DNA from: Methylobacterium mesophilicum SR1.6/6
Lineage (GTDB): Bacteria > Pseudomonadota > Alphaproteobacteria > Rhizobiales > Beijerinckiaceae
Reading direction: 5' to 3'
Length of the DNA: 64,000 bases
NCBI RefSeq assembly: GCF_000364445.2
Contig: NZ_CP043538.1
Location: 6,467,302 to 6,531,301 of the forward strand
The notes under the pieces are model-generated. The model worked only from the letters and a program-made list of their open reading frames with translations. It was not told the origin of the DNA and did not search any database. The first letter of the stretch is position 1. Every line of letters starts with the position of its first letter. Made by a program: the position numbers and the translations under genes. Of the stretch, positions 1-8,755 are shown in pieces.

Positions 1-672
1 GCGGGCGAGCCAGTCGCGCTGGGCCTGCGACAGCCAAGGGGCGCTCTCGGGCCCGTCGGGGAGGACCACCAGCACCACCGCGGCCATGAGGATCGCCGGC
101 GCGCCGGTGGCCAGGAACACCCACTGCCAGCCCTGAAGGCCGAGGAGCCCGTCGAGTCCGAGCAGAGCCCCGCCCACAGCGGCGCCGACCGCGTTGGCGA
201 TCGCGCTGGCGATCATGAACCAGCCGATCATCCGCGCCCGGTGTGCCTGCGGGAACCAGAGGGTCAGCGCGAACAGCACGCCGGGGAAGAAGCCGGCCTC
301 GGCGGCGCCGAGCAGGAAGCGCAGCACGTAGAACATCGCCGTGCCCTGCGTGAAGCCGAGGAGCACCGTGACGATCCCCCAGGTGATCATGATCCGGGCG
401 AACCAGAGCCGCGCTCCGACCCGCTCGAGGAAGACGTTGGCCGGCACCTCGAACAGGAAGTAGCCGAGGAAGAACAGCGACGCCCCGAGCCCGTAGGCGG
501 TCTCGCTGAGGCCCAGGCTGCCGACCATCTCCAGCTTGGCGTAGGAGACGTTCTGCCGGTCGATATAGGCGATCAGGTAGAGCAGGCCGAGGAGCGGCAT
601 CAGCCGCAGCGTCACCGTGCGGACGGTGCTCTCGGCGAGATCCCCCTCGACGGGCGATTGCGTGGGCGGCAT
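1..672 (-). CDS. MFS transporter, ACS family, C-terminal part outside window
   Basis: Major facilitator transporter of the anion:cation symporter type, which imports organic acids across the inner membrane. The 224 visible codons start at an ATG at 672 (MPPTQSPVEGD) and cover about six hydrophobic helices. The first helix carries the LLYLIAYIDRQNVSYA signature, followed by LGASLFFLGYFLFEVPANV and LLGAAEAGFFPGVLF, which are hallmarks of this family and recur in the MFS genes at 10855, 15765 and 24905. The C-terminal half runs off the window edge. It lies 78 bp downstream of cobQ on the same strand, so it may be read through from the cobalamin genes, though nothing in the sequence links its substrate to cobalamin. 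Confidence 0.88.
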   Translation of the reverse strand, partial: MPPTQSPVEGDLAESTVRTVTLRLMPLLGLLYLIAYIDRQNVSYAKLEMVGSLGLSETAYGLGASLFFLGYFLFEVPANVFLERVGARLWFARIMITWGIVTVLLGFTQGTAMFYVLRFLLGAAEAGFFPGVLFALTLWFPQAHRARMIGWFMIASAIANAVGAAVGGALLGLDGLLGLQGWQWVFLATGAPAILMAAVVLVVLPDGPESAPWLSQAQRDWLAR

Positions 673-750
673 GGAGCGTTCCTCCGAGCGCGTGCGGCCC
701 TTCGTGGCGGGACCGGCAGGACAGGGAGGAATTCCTGGCGCGGCGCCGGC

Positions 751-2193
751 CTATCGGGCAAGCGCCAGGAGACGGTCGCAGTCGACATGAGCCGCGATGT
801 GTCGCGCGAGTCCGTCCAGCGCCGCCTCGACCCCGGCCTCGTAGCCCGCGCCGTCCGACGCCGCCCCGAGGCGCGCGAGCCACGCCGCCCGCTGGGCATC
901 CTGCGCGAACAGGCCGTGGACGTAGGTCCCGGCCACGCGCCCGTCCGCCGAGACCGCGCCGTCCAGGCGCCCGTCGGCGAGCCGCAGCAGCGGCCGGGCC
1001 GCGTCGGGGCCGTCCGTCGCGCCGATATGCATCTCGTAGCCGGCGAACGGCACGCCGTCCGGCAGGCTCGTGCCGGTGACGGCGGCGAGGCGCTTGTCCG
1101 GCGTCATCACGGTGTCGACGGCGAGGAGACCGAGGCCCGGCACCGTCCGGGGCGCCCCCTCGATCCCGTGCGGGTCGGCGAGGCTGTGTCCGAGCATCTG
1201 GTAGCCGCCGCAGAGCCCGAGCACGCGCCCGCCCCGGCGGACATGGGCGCGCAGGTCGATGTCCCAGCCCTGTTCGCGGAACGCCTCCAGGTCGTCGATC
1301 GTGGTCTTGGAGCCCGGCAGGAGCACCAGGGCGGCCGCGGCGGGGATCGGTGTGCCGGGCCGAACCAGAACGACGGAGATTCCGGGCTCCGCCCGCAGCG
1401 GGTCGAGGTCGTCGAAATTGGCGATGCGCGGCAGCACCGGCACCGCCACCGTGACGGCCCCGTTCTCGCGCGGCCCGGAGCCCGCCAGTCCCAGCACGTC
1501 CTCGGCCGGCAGGCGCGCGGCGTCGGGGAAGTGCGGCACGAGGCCGAGCGCCGCCCAGCCGGTGTGCTCGGCGATCAGCCGCAGACCGTCGGCGAACAGG
1601 CTCGGATCGCCGCGGAACCGGTTGACGATGAAGCCGGCGACCAGCGCGGAATCCTCCGGCGCGATCACCGCCCTGGTGCCGACGAGGCTGGCGATCACCC
1701 CGCCCCGGTCGATGTCGCCCACCAGCACCACCGGCGTGTCGGTGGCCCGGGCGAAGCCCATATTGGCGATGTCGCCCGCGCGCAGGTTCACCTCGGAGGC
1801 CGAGCCCGCGCCCTCCACGAGCAACAGATCGGCCTCCGCGGCGAGGCGGTCGAAGCTGTCGAGGACGGCGGACAGGAGCCGGGGCTTCCAGGCCTGGTAG
1901 TCGCGCGCCTTCACGGTGGCGACCATCCGGCCCTGCACCACCACCTGGGAGCCGACCTCGCTCTGTGGCTTCAGCAGCACGGGGTTCATGTGGACCGAGG
2001 GCGCCACCCGGGCGGCCCGGGCCTGGAGTGCCTGCGCCCGGCCGATCTCGCCGCCGTCCGCGGTGACGGCGGCGTTGTTCGACATGTTCTGCGGCTTGAA
2101 CGGCCGCACCCGCAAGCCCCGCTCCGTGAAGGCGCGCGCCAGCCCCGCCACGAGCAGCGACTTGCCGACATCGGAGCCGGTGCCCTGGATCAT
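751..2193 (-). CDS. cobQ: Cobyric acid synthase CobQ
   Basis: Glutamine-dependent amidotransferase that amidates side chains b, d, e and g of adenosylcobyrinate a,c-diamide in the cytoplasm, a late aerobic cobalamin step. The start at 2193 gives about 480 residues, normal for CobQ. The N-terminus has the dethiobiotin-synthetase-like P-loop [15 protein letters not shown], then KPQNMSNNA and [14 protein letters not shown]. The C-terminal class I glutaminase domain has the nucleophile motif [11 protein letters not shown] and the late GTYVHGLF motif. In-frame codons upstream of this ATG read [10 protein letters not shown], resembling the usual SAPRA start, so a rare non-ATG start just upstream is possible. 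It follows cobO after 23 bp in the same direction and is probably cotranscribed. Confidence 0.96.
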   Translation of the reverse strand: MIQGTGSDVGKSLLVAGLARAFTERGLRVRPFKPQNMSNNAAVTADGGEIGRAQALQARAARVAPSVHMNPVLLKPQSEVGSQVVVQGRMVATVKARDYQAWKPRLLSAVLDSFDRLAAEADLLLVEGAGSASEVNLRAGDIANMGFARATDTPVVLVGDIDRGGVIASLVGTRAVIAPEDSALVAGFIVNRFRGDPSLFADGLRLIAEHTGWAALGLVPHFPDAARLPAEDVLGLAGSGPRENGAVTVAVPVLPRIANFDDLDPLRAEPGISVVLVRPGTPIPAAAALVLLPGSKTTIDDLEAFREQGWDIDLRAHVRRGGRVLGLCGGYQMLGHSLADPHGIEGAPRTVPGLGLLAVDTVMTPDKRLAAVTGTSLPDGVPFAGYEMHIGATDGPDAARPLLRLADGRLDGAVSADGRVAGTYVHGLFAQDAQRAAWLARLGAASDGAGYEAGVEAALDGLARHIAAHVDCDRLLALAR

Positions 2194-2216
2194 CAGGGCC
2201 TTCGCCCGCGGCGCGC

Positions 2217-2819
2217 TCAGAACTCGATTCCTTCCTGCGCCTTCACGCCGGCGGCGAAGTGATGCTTGACGCTGCCCATCTCGGTGACGAGGTCGGCGGC
2301 CTCGATCAGGGCCGGCTTGGCGTTGCGGCCGGTGACGACCACGTTCAGGTCCGGCCGCCGCGCGCGGAGCGCGGCCAGGACCGCGTCGAGGTCGATGTAG
2401 TCGTAGCGCAGCGCGATGTTCAGCTCGTCGAGGACGAGCAGGCGGATCGTGGAATCGGCCATCAAGCCCTCGGCGACCGCCCAGGCGTGGCGGCAGGCGG
2501 CGATGTCCCGGGCCTTGTCCTGCGTCTCCCAGGTGAATCCCTCCCCGAGGGTATGCCACACGACCCGGTCGCCGAAGGCCGCCACGGCGTGGCGCTCGCC
2601 CGTGTCCCAGCCGCCCTTGATGAACTGCACCATGCCGACCCGCCAGCCGCGGCCGAGCGCCCGCAGCATCAGCCCCAGAGCCGCCGTGCTCTTTCCCTTG
2701 CCGGGGCCGGTATGGACGAGGAGCAGACCCTTCTCGATGGTCTTGCCCGCCACCTCGGCGTCCTGCACGGCCTTGCGCTTCTCCATCTTGGCGCGGTGGC
2801 GCGCGGCATCGTCGCTCAT
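2217..2819 (-). CDS. cobO: Cob(I)alamin / corrinoid adenosyltransferase CobO
   Basis: ATP:corrinoid adenosyltransferase (CobO/BtuR/CobA type) that attaches the 5'-deoxyadenosyl group to cob(I)yrinic acid a,c-diamide. The 200-residue length fits the family. An ATP-binding loop [19 protein letters not shown] lies near residue 33, followed by [14 protein letters not shown], the conserved FTWETQD segment, and [17 protein letters not shown] as the Walker B-like region. The start ATG at 2819 overlaps the cobU stop codon by 4 bp, so the two are translationally coupled. The product feeds CobQ, encoded directly downstream. Confidence 0.97.
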   Translation of the reverse strand: MSDDAARHRAKMEKRKAVQDAEVAGKTIEKGLLLVHTGPGKGKSTAALGLMLRALGRGWRVGMVQFIKGGWDTGERHAVAAFGDRVVWHTLGEGFTWETQDKARDIAACRHAWAVAEGLMADSTIRLLVLDELNIALRYDYIDLDAVLAALRARRPDLNVVVTGRNAKPALIEAADLVTEMGSVKHHFAAGVKAQEGIEF

Positions 2820-3358
2820 GCGGGGGCTCCTGGGGTGAGGGACTGCGGCTTCACGACCAGCGGCAGGCCCGCCACGGTGAGAACGACCCGGTCGGCCCGG
2901 GCGGCGAGCCGCTGGTGCAGGCGGCCGGCCTCGTCGCGGAAGCGGCGAGCGAGGGCATTGTCCGGCACGATCCCGAGTCCGACCTCGTTGCCGACCAGGA
3001 CCAGCGGACCCGGCGCCCGGTCGCAAGCGGCGCTCAGCCGCTCCGCAGCCTCCGCCGGATCAGCCTCCGCCAGGATCAGGTTGGTGAGCCAGAGTGTCAG
3101 GCAATCGATCAGGACGGGCCCCTCGGACGCGGCGACCGCCTCCGGCAAGGCCAGCGGCACGTCCCGCGTGCGCCAAAGCCCGGATCGCCGGGCGCGGTGC
3201 TGGGCGATGCGGGCCACCATCTCGTCGTCGAAAGCCTGCGCGGTGGCGAGATAGAGCCACGGGCCGGGGCAGGATTCGATCAGCCCCTCGGCGTAGGCGC
3301 TCTTGCCGGACCGCGCGCCGCCGAGGACGAGGGTCATGCGGGGAGGAAGCTGTGGCAT
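2816..3358 (-). CDS. cobU: Bifunctional adenosylcobinamide kinase / guanylyltransferase CobU (CobP)
   Basis: Phosphorylates adenosylcobinamide and transfers GMP to it during assembly of the nucleotide loop of cobalamin. The P-loop [16 protein letters not shown] is at the N-terminus. [13 protein letters not shown], the kinase HRARR region, [12 protein letters not shown] and [12 protein letters not shown] follow in the family order. The ATG at 3358 gives 180 residues, normal for the family; an in-frame ATG 18 bp upstream would add six residues without conserved sequence. It is the first gene of the three-gene cob operon and overlaps cobO by 4 bp. No cobalamin riboswitch is visible in the 106 bp between its start and the divergent tRNA gene. 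Confidence 0.95.
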   Translation of the reverse strand: MPQLPPRMTLVLGGARSGKSAYAEGLIESCPGPWLYLATAQAFDDEMVARIAQHRARRSGLWRTRDVPLALPEAVAASEGPVLIDCLTLWLTNLILAEADPAEAAERLSAACDRAPGPLVLVGNEVGLGIVPDNALARRFRDEAGRLHQRLAARADRVVLTVAGLPLVVKPQSLTPGAPA

Positions 3359-3418
3359 GTCCCTCCATTGCCTCAACCCGGCCCAGGGTCAAACGTGAGT
3401 TCCGCCGCGCATGAGCGG

Positions 3419-3447
3419 TTGCCGGCTGCCCGCGCTCCGACTATAGA
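3419..3447 (+). promoter_or_regulatory. Probable sigma70-type promoter of the tRNA-Glu gene
   Basis: TTGCCG at 3419-3424 and TATAGA at 3442-3447 are separated by 17 bp and lie 17 bp before the mature tRNA 5' end. Spacing and position fit a housekeeping promoter. It overlaps the region upstream of the divergent cobU gene. Confidence 0.55.
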
Positions 3448-3464
3448 ACCCCGGCCCAGCCAGT

Positions 3465-3540
3465 GCGCCCTTCGTCTAGCGGTCCAGGACGTCGCCCTTT
3501 CACGGCGAAAACACGGGTTCGATTCCCGTAGGGCGCGCCA
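3465..3540 (+). tRNA. tRNA-Glu (anticodon UUC)
   Basis: A 76-nt cloverleaf including encoded CCA. The acceptor arms GCGCCCT and AGGGCGC pair, followed by discriminator G and CCA. The D arm reads GTCTAGCGGTCCAGGAC, the anticodon loop CTTTCAC gives anticodon TTC, and the T arm contains GGTTCGATTCC. The sequence closely follows the usual bacterial tRNA-Glu pattern. The DNA behind it is accessory in character, so it may have served as an integration site. Confidence 0.97.
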
Positions 3541-3576
3541 ACAAAATCAACCACTTAGCATCGAATTTGTTGGCGC
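3535..3576. repeat. Inverted repeat overlapping the tRNA-Glu 3' end
   Basis: GCGCCAACAAAATC at 3535-3548 and GAATTTGTTGGCGC at 3563-3576 are inverted copies with one mismatch, separated by 14 nt. The left arm includes the CCA end of the tRNA. It could be a transcription-terminating hairpin, a tRNA processing structure, or part of an integrase attachment site. There is no clear T-run after it. Confidence 0.6.
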
Positions 3577-4180
3577 ACCGGCTGGACGTACGGAAAATAT
3601 ACGGAAAATCTGCCGGTATCCGTGACTGTTCGCGGAGATCCGTGGCCATCTCAGCCTCGGCATGTCGGCCATTAAGAACCCGCGGTTCTCTAGCCCCGCC
3701 ATCGCCGATCGATCGGGTCGCGGTCGACCGTCTGCCACGCCTGCTGAACCCAACCTCCCTCTGTGCCGGGCTTCGATGCCGACCGGCGCAACCTGTTGAG
3801 GTCCAGCGAGCGCCGCGTCGGTCAAACGTCCCGGCACTAAGCGACGACGTCCTCTGACCCTGCGCAGGCTGGGTACGAGGCCAAGGTGGCATCGGTCGAT
3901 GTTCAGGTTCTGGCCTTGCCGCCCTGTCGGCGCAGCCGAGGTACCACCCGGCCAACGTTGGGCATTCGCGGCCGCTGCGTCGTGGCCTCTCACCGCGCTC
4001 TTTGCAGATCGTGCGTCGGTCCGCCGCGCTGAAATTAGCGTGCAGCTGTAAATTTTCCCGCCCCTCGTGGGAAACCCTTCCATCAGCTCTGCGTGAGCTT
4101 CCGAGACCGGGTTCCATGCTCAACGCCATCATCGACGCCACCCCGACGCCAGCTTGGTCCCTTTATGGATTGGGCGCGCT
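3577..4180. other. No recognisable gene
   Basis: About 600 bp behind tRNA-Glu. Open frames exist on both strands but their translations are arginine-rich shadow type with no recognisable domain. No integrase gene or direct repeat of the tRNA 3' end was found here by eye. Confidence 0.5.
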
Positions 4181-4615
4181 ATGACCACAGGCGACACCGC
4201 CGGCCCGAGCCCTCATCATCCTGAAATCCCAAACCCTCTACCAAGCGTCGGCATCTTCTGGAGCGTGCCGGAGGGTGACTGCACCGTGCTGGTGGCGGAC
4301 CGCACGGTCTTGGCGGAAGCGGAACTCTACGGCGACTGCCTCACCCATCCACGGGGCCACCACGAGGTCTGGGAGGCCTGGCGCAGGCTCGGCGCCACCG
4401 CGCTGCGCCGCCGCGGCTTGCCGCCGGCGATCGCGGGTCACGAGTATGAAGCGTTCCCACGTGGGCGGGTGGTCTACATGCGTGGGCCAGCGCTGTTCAC
4501 GCTCTATGCCGACCGGCGCCTGCAGAGGCCGGAGACGATCGCTGAACTCGTGCAGGTATTCGGCCTCGCCGGGGAGCGCCATGCGGTGCGCTCGGACGCG
4601 CACTACCGCACCTGA
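4181..4615 (+). CDS. Conserved hypothetical protein
   Basis: A 144-residue protein without a domain I can name. Composition is that of a real soluble protein: hydrophobic core SVGIFWSVPEGDCTVLVADR, then LTHPRGHHEVWEAW and a YADRRLQRPETIAELVQVFG segment suggesting a small alpha/beta fold. I have the impression of similar proteins annotated as hypothetical in Methylobacterium but cannot verify this. The ATG at 4181 was chosen over one 27 bp upstream because conserved-looking sequence begins after it. It precedes the broken nucleotidyltransferase-like gene by 16 bp in the same direction, so the two probably formed a small operon in the accessory patch behind tRNA-Glu. Confidence 0.65.
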   Translation: MTTGDTAGPSPHHPEIPNPLPSVGIFWSVPEGDCTVLVADRTVLAEAELYGDCLTHPRGHHEVWEAWRRLGATALRRRGLPPAIAGHEYEAFPRGRVVYMRGPALFTLYADRRLQRPETIAELVQVFGLAGERHAVRSDAHYRT

Positions 4616-4631
4616 TCCGGAGATCCCCAGC

Positions 4632-5336
4632 ATGCGCGGTAGCTCGGCCGACATCGAGGCGCTCCTGGTCGGCGTCAACGACCCGGCCAACCCGACCCCG
4701 GGTATGCTGCCGGCGGTCTTCCGCGACATCGTCGGGGCGCTCGAGGCCGAGGGCTATGCCTACGCCGTCGTCGGTCGCATCGCCCTGACCTTTCACGAGC
4801 AGGCGCGGTACGTTGGCGCGATCGAGATCGTCGCCGACCTCAGCGCGGGCGGGCGCGCGTGTGCCGCGGACCTCGTGCAGGCGACGCGCGGGCGGTTCGC
4901 GGCGTATATGGACCCGATGCTGTGTCCGCGGCCGATCAAACTGACGCTGAGACCCTGCATTTGCGCGACCGAGGCGGGACTTCTGGCGGAGACGATCACC
5001 CGCCCCTGGTTCGATGTCCCAACACGACTGGCCAGCGCGGAACACTTGCTCTGGCTCTGGTGCCACTCGGACGGCGCCGATCATCCAGCTGACGCCTCCG
5101 CGCTGATCGCGGGGGGCACCGTCGACCTCTACCGCGTGTAGGGCCTTCTGCGCGAGACGGACGACGTCGAAGAGGCCGGCCAAAGGCGGCTGCGGCTGGC
5201 GATCGGGGATGCAGTCCTATCGACGACGTCCTCGTTTAACCGGTTCATGGCGGAGCGGCGCGCCCGGCTCGATCCGACCTACGTGCCGATTTGGCGTCGA
5301 GTCCGCGATGACTGCGCCGAGGCGGGGCGGGACTGA
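4632..5336 (+). pseudogene. Degenerate nucleotidyltransferase-like gene with an in-frame TAG
   Basis: The first 169 codons end at TAG (5139-5141). The same frame then continues for 64 more sense codons (GLLRETDDVEEAGQRRLRLA...) to TGA at 5334-5336, so one gene of about 234 codons has been split by a single nonsense codon. The N-terminal part (IVGALEAEGYAYAVVGRIAL, then AIEIVADL) follows the layout of small nucleotidyltransferases of the AbiEii/MNT type. However, the usual glycine-serine turn and the two metal-binding aspartates are replaced (GRI and EIV), so catalysis is unlikely. Later text such as LASAEHLLWLWCH fits the helical part of such proteins. A truncated 169-residue product could still be made. 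It is paired with the hypothetical gene ending 16 bp upstream. Confidence 0.6.
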
Positions 5337-5872
5337 CCGGGTGGAGAGATCCGGCGGACTCGCTGCGGAGGCCGAGCGACCCACCAACTGCGCGCAGCGT
5401 GGTCAACTGACTACATTCATCTAAACACACCCAGGGGCCGGAAAGACCCGTAGGCCGCCCGCTAGCTCCGGCGGTTCGGCGGCCCGTGTCCACCCCCGCG
5501 GCGGCGGCACACCCACCCAGCGATGCCGAAGTGTTCCCTCGGGCGCCGCCGGTGATCTCCGGCCCATCTCCAGAAGGCGCTGCCCCTATCGAGGCCCCGC
5601 GTTTGCCCCGTCGCGGCACTGCCGCGGACCGACTGCGCTCACGCGGCGGCGTCCAGGATCGGCTGTGGGCCTGGCCGTGGATCGAACCGGTTCGGACCGT
5701 CGCTTAGCCGATGCTACTGAATGGGGTGACATGCAAAGGAACAGTCGCCGCCTACCGCCGATCCCCGGACCGCTGGACGTCCCTCGCCGCCAAGTGTCTC
5801 GGAGGACCGGGCGATCGAGGTCACCGTCGGTGCAATGACAGCTCGACCGTTCGTGACACGCGGCAGCTTAGG
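5337..5872. other. No recognisable gene
   Basis: Roughly 535 bp between two broken genes. Short open frames on both strands are proline- and arginine-rich and carry no recognisable motif. I see no repeats, RNA gene or clear promoter. Confidence 0.45.
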
Positions 5873-6574
5873 CTAACCGATCTCTGATAGCCCCGGGGAT
5901 GTCCGCGCGGTTTCGGTTGAATCGCGCTCAAATGCCCCTAACGTCACAGCGCGGGCCGCCTTGCGCACGTTGTCGGGCGTCCAGGTCGCACTGCCCCCCA
6001 ACGTCGGCACCTTCCGCGCGTTCAGCAGCTCCGCCACAGCCTTCCAGCGGCCGCGCCCCTCCGGCGCTTCCGCGAGCGCTGCGGCCAGCGCCGCTGGCAC
6101 ATCCTGCCGCCTGCGAGCCCGCTCCTCGGCATCCCGCACCCGCCACATCGAGAAGTGCTCGGCCGGGTCGAAGCGCTGCCCGTCCAACACGATCTCCTCG
6201 GCGTCGAGGCCCACGGTCGGCACCCCCGACCGTCGCAGCGCCGCCAGCGCATCGGCGAGGATCGGGTGGGGGCGCCAGCCGCCGTTTCGGTGAAAGTCGA
6301 CGTGCGCGAGCGTGGCGCCCGCCTCGCGGCAGAGGTGGCCGGCCCGCGCGACGTCGCCCGCGATGGCCGCCGTGCCCCGGTCCGGGCTGACCTCCATGGC
6401 CACCACTTCGTGCGCGAGCCTGCCGTTCTCCTAGTCGACGAAGCGGCGGACCAGCGCGCGCTGGTAGGCCACCGTGCGGCTCGCCTGCGCCGCCCGGGCT
6501 ACGTCGTCCGGCAAGTCGAGGAAGCCTGCCCACCGCACCGGGAACGTCCAGTAGAAACCGACGAACGAACCCAT
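5873..6574 (-). pseudogene. Recombinase-like gene interrupted by an in-frame TAG
   Basis: Starting at the ATG at 6574 the frame reads MGSFVGFYWTFPVRWAGF... for 47 codons, meets TAG at 6433-6431, and continues in the same frame for another 185 codons to TAG at 5873. The part after the stop contains AVAELLNARKVPTLGG with WTPDNVRKAARAV. This resembles the C-terminal recombinase domain of large serine recombinases, where a new-gene-number motif is followed by a W-x-x-x-V-R stretch. No clear N-terminal resolvase catalytic serine motif is visible, so the assignment is by resemblance of one segment only. A shorter product could start at an internal ATG at 6406. Its position in the tRNA-linked patch fits a mobile-element gene that has decayed. 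Confidence 0.5.
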
Positions 6575-6676
6575 ACCGTTTCCCTGTCCTCCCGACCCGG
6601 AAAATTCCGACGCGCGCCGTTCGGCCGTCCGGGCGAGAGTACCGTGAGCTCGTCATCAGCCAAACAGGAGCGCGCC

Positions 6677-8128
6677 ATGACGAGCCACCGTGAAACCGCC
6701 GCCATTCGTATCGCCGAACTGCCCGCCGGGACCCTCGGCGGTCTGGTCGGCGTCACCTTCGCCCCCGGCAAGCAGCAGGCGGATGGCCTGACGGGCCGCC
6801 ACGACCGCGACCTCGCCGCCGACCTCGACGCCGTGGCGGCCTGGGGCGCCGCCGCGGTCGTTACCCTGATGGAGACCGACGAGCTCGACCGCTATCGTAT
6901 CCGCGAGATCGGCGCCGAAGTCCGCGCCCGATTCATAGAGTGGCACCACCTGCCGATCCGCGACGTCGACGTCCCGGACGCCGCGTTCGAGGCGGCTTGG
7001 CCCCAGCACTCGGCCCGTCTGCGTTTGCTGGTGTCCGCCGGCAATCGCGTCCTCATCCACTGCCGGGGCGGCCTGGGCCGGGCCGGTATGGTCGCCGCTC
7101 GGCTCCTCGTCGAGTTGGGTGCCGCTCCAGCAGAGGCCGTCGCCGCCGTCCGCCGCGCCCGCGACCCCCGAGCCATCGAGACACGCGCTCAGGAGGATTG
7201 GGTCCGGAAGGGCCGCCCGCAGTCAGTCGTCCGTCCCGAGGCAGACGGCGCTCGCGACCGGGCCGTCGGTGCGATGCTCGGTCTCGCCGTCGGCGACGCC
7301 GTCGGCACCACCATCGAGTTCTCGGCCAAGCCCCGCAGGGCGGTCCTGTCCGACATGGTCGGCGGCGGCCCGTTTCGCTTGAAGCCGGGACAGTGGACCG
7401 ACGACACCGCCATGGCCCTCGCCCTGGCCGACAGCCTGCTCGCTCACCCCGACCTCAACTCCGACGACCTCGCTCGTCGGTTCGTGTCTTGGTACCGGGA
7501 CGGGATCTATTCCTGCACGGGCGCCTGCTTCGACATCGGCACGGCCACCGCGGCGGCCCTGCGCCGGTATGAGCGGACCAGCGACCCGATTGCCGGCTCG
7601 ACTGATCCGGGCACGGCCGGCAACGGCTCGATCATGCGGCTCGCTCCGGTCGCCGTCCGGCACTGGCGGGACCGGACGGCGATGCTGCGCGTCGCTCGGG
7701 ACCAGTCCCGCGTCACCCACGCTGCCCTTGAGGCTATCGAGGGCTGCGAGCTCCTCGCCGACCTCCTCGCGGCGGCCATCGGCGGTGCCGCACTGTCGGA
7801 CCTTGTCGTCTCCGACGCCGCACACCGGATCCGGGGCTTCCGGCCAGGCCAGCTCCGCGACGAGGTGCGCGGTACCGGCTACGTGGTCGCTTCGCTGCAC
7901 GCCGCGCTCTGGGCGGTCTCGCGCACCTCGACCTTCCGCGACGCTGTGCTGCTGGCCGCCAATCTCGGCCAGGACGCGGACACGACCGCGGCAGTCGCCG
8001 GACAGATCGCCGGTGCCCTGTACGGCGCCGCGGATATCCCCGCCGACTGGCTCGACCGGCTTGCCTGGCGCGGACGGATCGAACGGATGGCCGGCGACCT
8101 GTTCGACGCCGCGCGCGTTGCTGCCTGA
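6677..8128 (+). CDS. Dual-specificity phosphatase / ADP-ribosylglycohydrolase fusion
   Basis: A 483-residue soluble protein with two enzyme domains. Residues 1 to about 180 form a cysteine phosphatase: the P-loop HCRGGLGRAGM supplies Cys129 and Arg135, and IRDVDVPD near residue 95 could supply the general-acid aspartate, as in the CDKN3/dual-specificity family. Residues 195-475 are an ADP-ribosylglycohydrolase (DraG family) with GLAVGDAVGTTIEF, the metal-site motif WTDDTAMALALAD near 240, GNGSIMRLAP, and the terminal metal motif NLGQDADTTAAVAG. The ATG at 6677 has AGGAG 6 bp upstream. In-frame sequence before it is antisense to the recombinase pseudogene and is not part of the gene. The combination suggests processing of ADP-ribosylated or phosphorylated ADP-ribose substrates; the natural substrate is unknown. 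It stands alone in the accessory patch. Confidence 0.9.
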   Translation: MTSHRETAAIRIAELPAGTLGGLVGVTFAPGKQQADGLTGRHDRDLAADLDAVAAWGAAAVVTLMETDELDRYRIREIGAEVRARFIEWHHLPIRDVDVPDAAFEAAWPQHSARLRLLVSAGNRVLIHCRGGLGRAGMVAARLLVELGAAPAEAVAAVRRARDPRAIETRAQEDWVRKGRPQSVVRPEADGARDRAVGAMLGLAVGDAVGTTIEFSAKPRRAVLSDMVGGGPFRLKPGQWTDDTAMALALADSLLAHPDLNSDDLARRFVSWYRDGIYSCTGACFDIGTATAAALRRYERTSDPIAGSTDPGTAGNGSIMRLAPVAVRHWRDRTAMLRVARDQSRVTHAALEAIEGCELLADLLAAAIGGAALSDLVVSDAAHRIRGFRPGQLRDEVRGTGYVVASLHAALWAVSRTSTFRDAVLLAANLGQDADTTAAVAGQIAGALYGAADIPADWLDRLAWRGRIERMAGDLFDAARVAA

Positions 8129-8678
8129 CACTGACCCGAGAACCGGACGGCGCTTTGACGCACGGCGGGGCGTGTCGAGCGCGTATCCCACCGGCTACAT
8201 CGCATCCAACCCCTCTCAACCTGCGCCTGACCCAGGCGCACCCATCCACCGCACCAGCGGCGCCCCTGGCGTCTACCCCTACGCCAGCCACCGCCGTACG
8301 ATAGCCGGTGCGCTCACGACTGCCCCAACTGCCGTTCAACCCTCGGGCTGTCTCGGGCGGTCCCAGCCGCACCTCTTCCGTCGCCACAAGGCATTCGGAC
8401 ACCAGGGACGCCGCTAGCTCTCCTTGCCGCCGACCGGCACCAGCGACCTTCATGGCACTTGCGGCATCCCCGCCGCCCACTCGTCCTCGACCCCTCAGGC
8501 TTCGGTGCTCCGCCCCATCAGCCTATCATTTGAATTCGCTCATTGCCGCCAGTAAAAATTCGCTTTCGTGGTAAGCTTTAGGCCCCTCCTATTCATCCGC
8601 GCGTCCGCGCCTGCGGCACCACCGCACCCACGACCAATCATCCAGCAGTTCTGCCCGCTTAGCGTATCATCTAAGTAT
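8129..8678. other. No recognisable gene; AT-richer toward the end
   Basis: The stretch between the fusion gene and the promoter-like sequence has no convincing open frame. From about 8520 the base composition becomes clearly richer in A and T than the surroundings, suggesting DNA of different origin. Confidence 0.45.
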
Positions 8679-8708
8679 TTGAAAATATAAAAAGCTTTCA
8701 AGTATAAT
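8679..8708 (+). promoter_or_regulatory. Near-consensus sigma70 promoter reading toward the 3' end of clcA-like gene
   Basis: TTGAAA (8679-8684) and a perfect TATAAT (8703-8708) are separated by 18 bp within an AT-rich patch. Such a close match to the Escherichia coli consensus is unusual in GC-rich alphaproteobacterial DNA. No sense gene lies downstream; a transcript would run antisense to the ClC channel gene. Confidence 0.5.
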
Positions 8709-8737
8709 CCTGCCAACAAAGGGGCTAATTCGGAATT

Positions 8738-8755
8738 GGCGAGCTGTAGCTCGCC
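8738..8755. repeat. Short hairpin after the 8679 promoter
   Basis: GGCGAGCT and AGCTCGCC flank a GT dinucleotide, forming a compact inverted repeat 30 bp after the TATAAT. It is followed by CTTTG rather than a T-run. It could end a short RNA started at the promoter or lie in the 3' region of the ClC operon on the other strand. Confidence 0.4.

Noticed and set aside
241..2262. Very long plus-strand open frame of 673 codons over cobQ
   Set aside because: It is antisense to cobQ and to the MFS gene end, with Arg/Gly/His/Gln-rich composition and no domain. High GC keeps the frame open.
3359..3464. Possible cobalamin riboswitch before cobU
   Set aside because: Only 106 bp separate cobU from the tRNA promoter, and no B12-box-like sequence is visible.
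3500..4141. Minus-strand frame ending in ARPTGIEPVFSP within the tRNA
   Set aside because: That ending is the familiar false translation of a tRNA gene on its reverse strand, and the rest has no domain.
5486..5707. Small plus-strand frame between broken genes
   Set aside because: Proline- and arginine-rich, no motif, no ribosome site.
4632..6574. Use of TAG as a sense codon in the accessory patch
   Set aside because: The recombinase-like frame itself ends at TAG and no suppressor tRNA is seen, so ordinary nonsense mutation is simpler.
8711..8720. 9-bp match to the tRNA-Glu 3' flank as a right attachment site
   Set aside because: A 9-bp match is too short to support an att site by itself in this length of sequence.
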